A stretch of DNA of 64,000 nucleotides from Ceratotherium simum simum. Lineage: Eukaryota; Chordata; Mammalia; Perissodactyla; Rhinocerotidae. The stretch covers positions 19,051,885-19,115,884 of the forward strand of contig NW_004454180.1 in assembly GCF_000283155.1 (NCBI RefSeq), written 5' to 3'. Every line of letters starts with the position of its first letter. Within the stretch, counting starts at the first letter, position 1. Below are positions 62,451-64,000 of the stretch, piece after piece. The notes beneath the pieces are model-generated. The model was not told the origin of the DNA. It made no database searches and worked only from the letters and a program-made list of their open reading frames with translations. A program made the position numbers and the translations under genes.

Positions 62451-63060
62451 GAGAATTTTTTAAATAATTATTATAATTACAAAATAAATATATGCTCAAT
62501 GCAGAAAATGCAGATAACTCAGAGAAGTACAAAGAAGAAAGTCCTATAATCTCACTACCCAAAATAACCACTGTTAATTGATTATATGCCCTTTGGGGAA
62601 GCAAAGATTATTTTTTATGAAAATGGTATCCTAAGGTATACTAATATTTTGAATCTTGCTTTTTTCACATAACCATATTTCAGGTACATTTTCCTGTATC
62701 AAAAAATATTTTATAATGTAATTTTAATGACACAGTGTTTTATTTTATGAATACCAAAATATATTTAAAGAATCTCATATTATTGGAAATTTAGATTGTT
62801 TACAAAATTTTGCTAGTATAATCATTCTTGTACATATATCTTTGTATATATCAAGTATATCCTTTGTATACCCTATTCCCTTACAGTAAATTCCTAGACA
62901 TGAAATTGTTGGGAGAAAGAATATGTACATTTTTAAAACTTTTGATATATGCTTCGAATTGCTATAATAAGAGTTGTAATAATCTACATGCCCACCATCA
63001 AAATATGAGAGTGCCTGCCTGCTTCCCACACTCAATAGGACGGCATTTTAAGAAGTAGAT
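62450..63060 (-). repeat. Old L1 ORF2 3' end, antisense
   Basis: 'cttgcttttttcacataaccatatttcagg', 'catatatctttgtatatatc' and 'taaattcctagacatgaaattgttgggagaaagaatatg' to 'atgagagtgcctgcctgcttcccacac' are reversed L1 phrases. Confidence 0.75.
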
Positions 63061-63064
63061 CAAC

Positions 63065-63720
63065 AGATCTCGGTCACCACCACAATTTGGATGTAAAGAA
63101 GAGGAAAGAGATTAGGATGACTCCCAGGTTTGGGGCTCTGGCAACTGGAGGAATGGTGATGCTGCCAACTGGGGTTTGGAATTGCAGATTAGAGAGAGAT
63201 GTGGGGTTCATTTTGGGACAAAAATATTCGAGGACTTCCAGGAAAAGATGTGGTAGGTAGTTGGATACACTTATCTGAAGCAAAGAAAAGAGGCTTGGGC
63301 TTCAGATATAGTTTCTGAAATCATCACATATAGGTGGTAGCTGAACTCACAGGAGTGAATGAAATTGCCAAGGAAGCATAAGAAAATGGCCAAGGACAGA
63401 ACTTTGGAGAATATCAATATTTAAGGGGTAGGTAAAGGAAGAAGAGCCATAAAAGGAGACAGAGTGATAGGAGGAAAATCAAAGAGAAACCAACAAAGAC
63501 AGCATTGTTCAACAAAGGCCAGTGTCAAATGTTGTCCACATAGGAAGGGATCTCTTGGATGTAGTAACCCCTAGTAACCTGGCTTCGGTGAGTGGACAGG
63601 AGGGGAAGCCAGAGAGCGGTGGGATTAAGAATGAAGGAAAAGCTTCTGTTCCTCGCAGTATGGTGGTCTAGAAACTCTGAGGGTCCCTCCTGCTTCACAA
63701 CAACTAGGTCCTTCATAAAA
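63065..63720 (-). repeat. L2 body, antisense
   Basis: 'agattaggatgactcccaggtttggggctctggcaactggagg', 'ggtaggtagttggatacac' and 'caaaggccagtgtcaaatgttgtcc' continue the antisense L2 on the far side of the L1. Confidence 0.7.
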
Positions 63721-64000
63721 ATTAATTTTCATTTTGTTTTGGACTCTCATGGAGGTGAGTGGTAAGTGTACTTAGAAGACAGGATTGTCCTGAGGACAAA
63801 CACCAGTATCAGCACTAAATGCAGGAGTTTAAGCCTTAAGCTAGCCGAAAGATAAAAGAACTAAACCTGTAAATTCCAAACTGAACCAGAAAGTTCAGTG
63901 ATCCCCCCAGTGCACACACATACACACACGAGATGAAAGGATATCTTCTGTGGTGGAAAATATCCTCAGCGTAGGTTTCCAGGTATCCTTCAGAGTAAGG

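Larger units (their letters stand above)
61227..64000 (+). other. SPMIP6: SPMIP6 intron 1 (5' portion)
   Basis: This follows the donor at 61227. It is almost entirely repeat: antisense L2 at about 61350-61710, 61860-62450 and 63065-63720, with an antisense L1 between the last two. Short TG-rich runs occur at 61290-61350. The last 280 bases show nothing recognisable. Confidence 0.65.

Noticed and set aside
61227..64000. Possible SPMIP6 exon 2
   Set aside because: No GLTHTMERH-like coding stretch with splice sites was found. The region is almost all L2 and L1.
1..64000. Endogenous retroviral LTRs or genes
   Set aside because: I did not recognise any LTR pair, primer-binding site or retroviral coding segment. 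Faint LTR fragments could still hide among the unassigned repeats.
1..64000. tRNA, rRNA or small nuclear RNA genes
   Set aside because: tRNA-like A/B boxes occur only as the heads of ERE and MIR SINEs. No intact cloverleaf or snRNA sequence was recognised.

Overview
The window is mammalian nuclear DNA, almost certainly from a perissodactyl (horse, rhinoceros or tapir). The evidence is at least fourteen tRNA-derived SINEs of the equine repetitive element (ERE) type, most with clean target-site duplications, lying among older L1, L2 and MIR debris. I see no prokaryotic gene organisation. Almost all open frames in the window are chance frames or repeat remnants. I cannot resolve the species.

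The protein-coding content matches the block of human 9p13.3 that holds DNAI1, FAM219A and SPMIP6 (C9orf24). (1) Positions 1-8811 are the start of intron 1 of DNAI1, an axonemal outer-arm dynein intermediate chain gene read on the minus strand. Its small first coding exon ends at 8812. (2) Positions about 8863-9608 are a GC-rich divergent promoter shared by DNAI1 (minus) and FAM219A (plus), with a textbook RFX X-box and an ETS site. (3) FAM219A lies wholly inside the window: six coding exons at 9609-9668, 52914-53013, 56059-56161, 56379-56459, 57098-57152 and 57656-57814 join into exactly 185 codons plus stop. Its intron 1 is 43 kb. A 2.7-kb 3'UTR ends at an ATTAAA signal at 60517. (4) About 550 bp further on, the first coding exon of SPMIP6 (spermatid manchette / sperm microtubule inner protein) runs from 61092 to 61226; the rest of that gene lies beyond the window.

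The 43-kb FAM219A intron is mostly L2 in both orientations, old L1 3' ends, MIRs and ERE insertions. It also holds an excellent REST/NRSF (RE1) site at 47450-47470 and a homeodomain-motif-rich unique stretch near 50.2-50.6 kb. A 100-N gap at 18548-18647 appears to be an assembly artefact, because the sequence after it repeats both flanks.

The three genes fit a partly ciliary and sperm-microtubule neighbourhood: DNAI1 builds motile axonemes, SPMIP6 acts in spermatids, and FAM219A has no established function. I found no unknown multi-gene system. The most interesting points are the X-box promoter, the apparent loss of the usual DNAI1 start codon, the RE1 site, the in-frame alternative splice sites of FAM219A, and the gap artefact.
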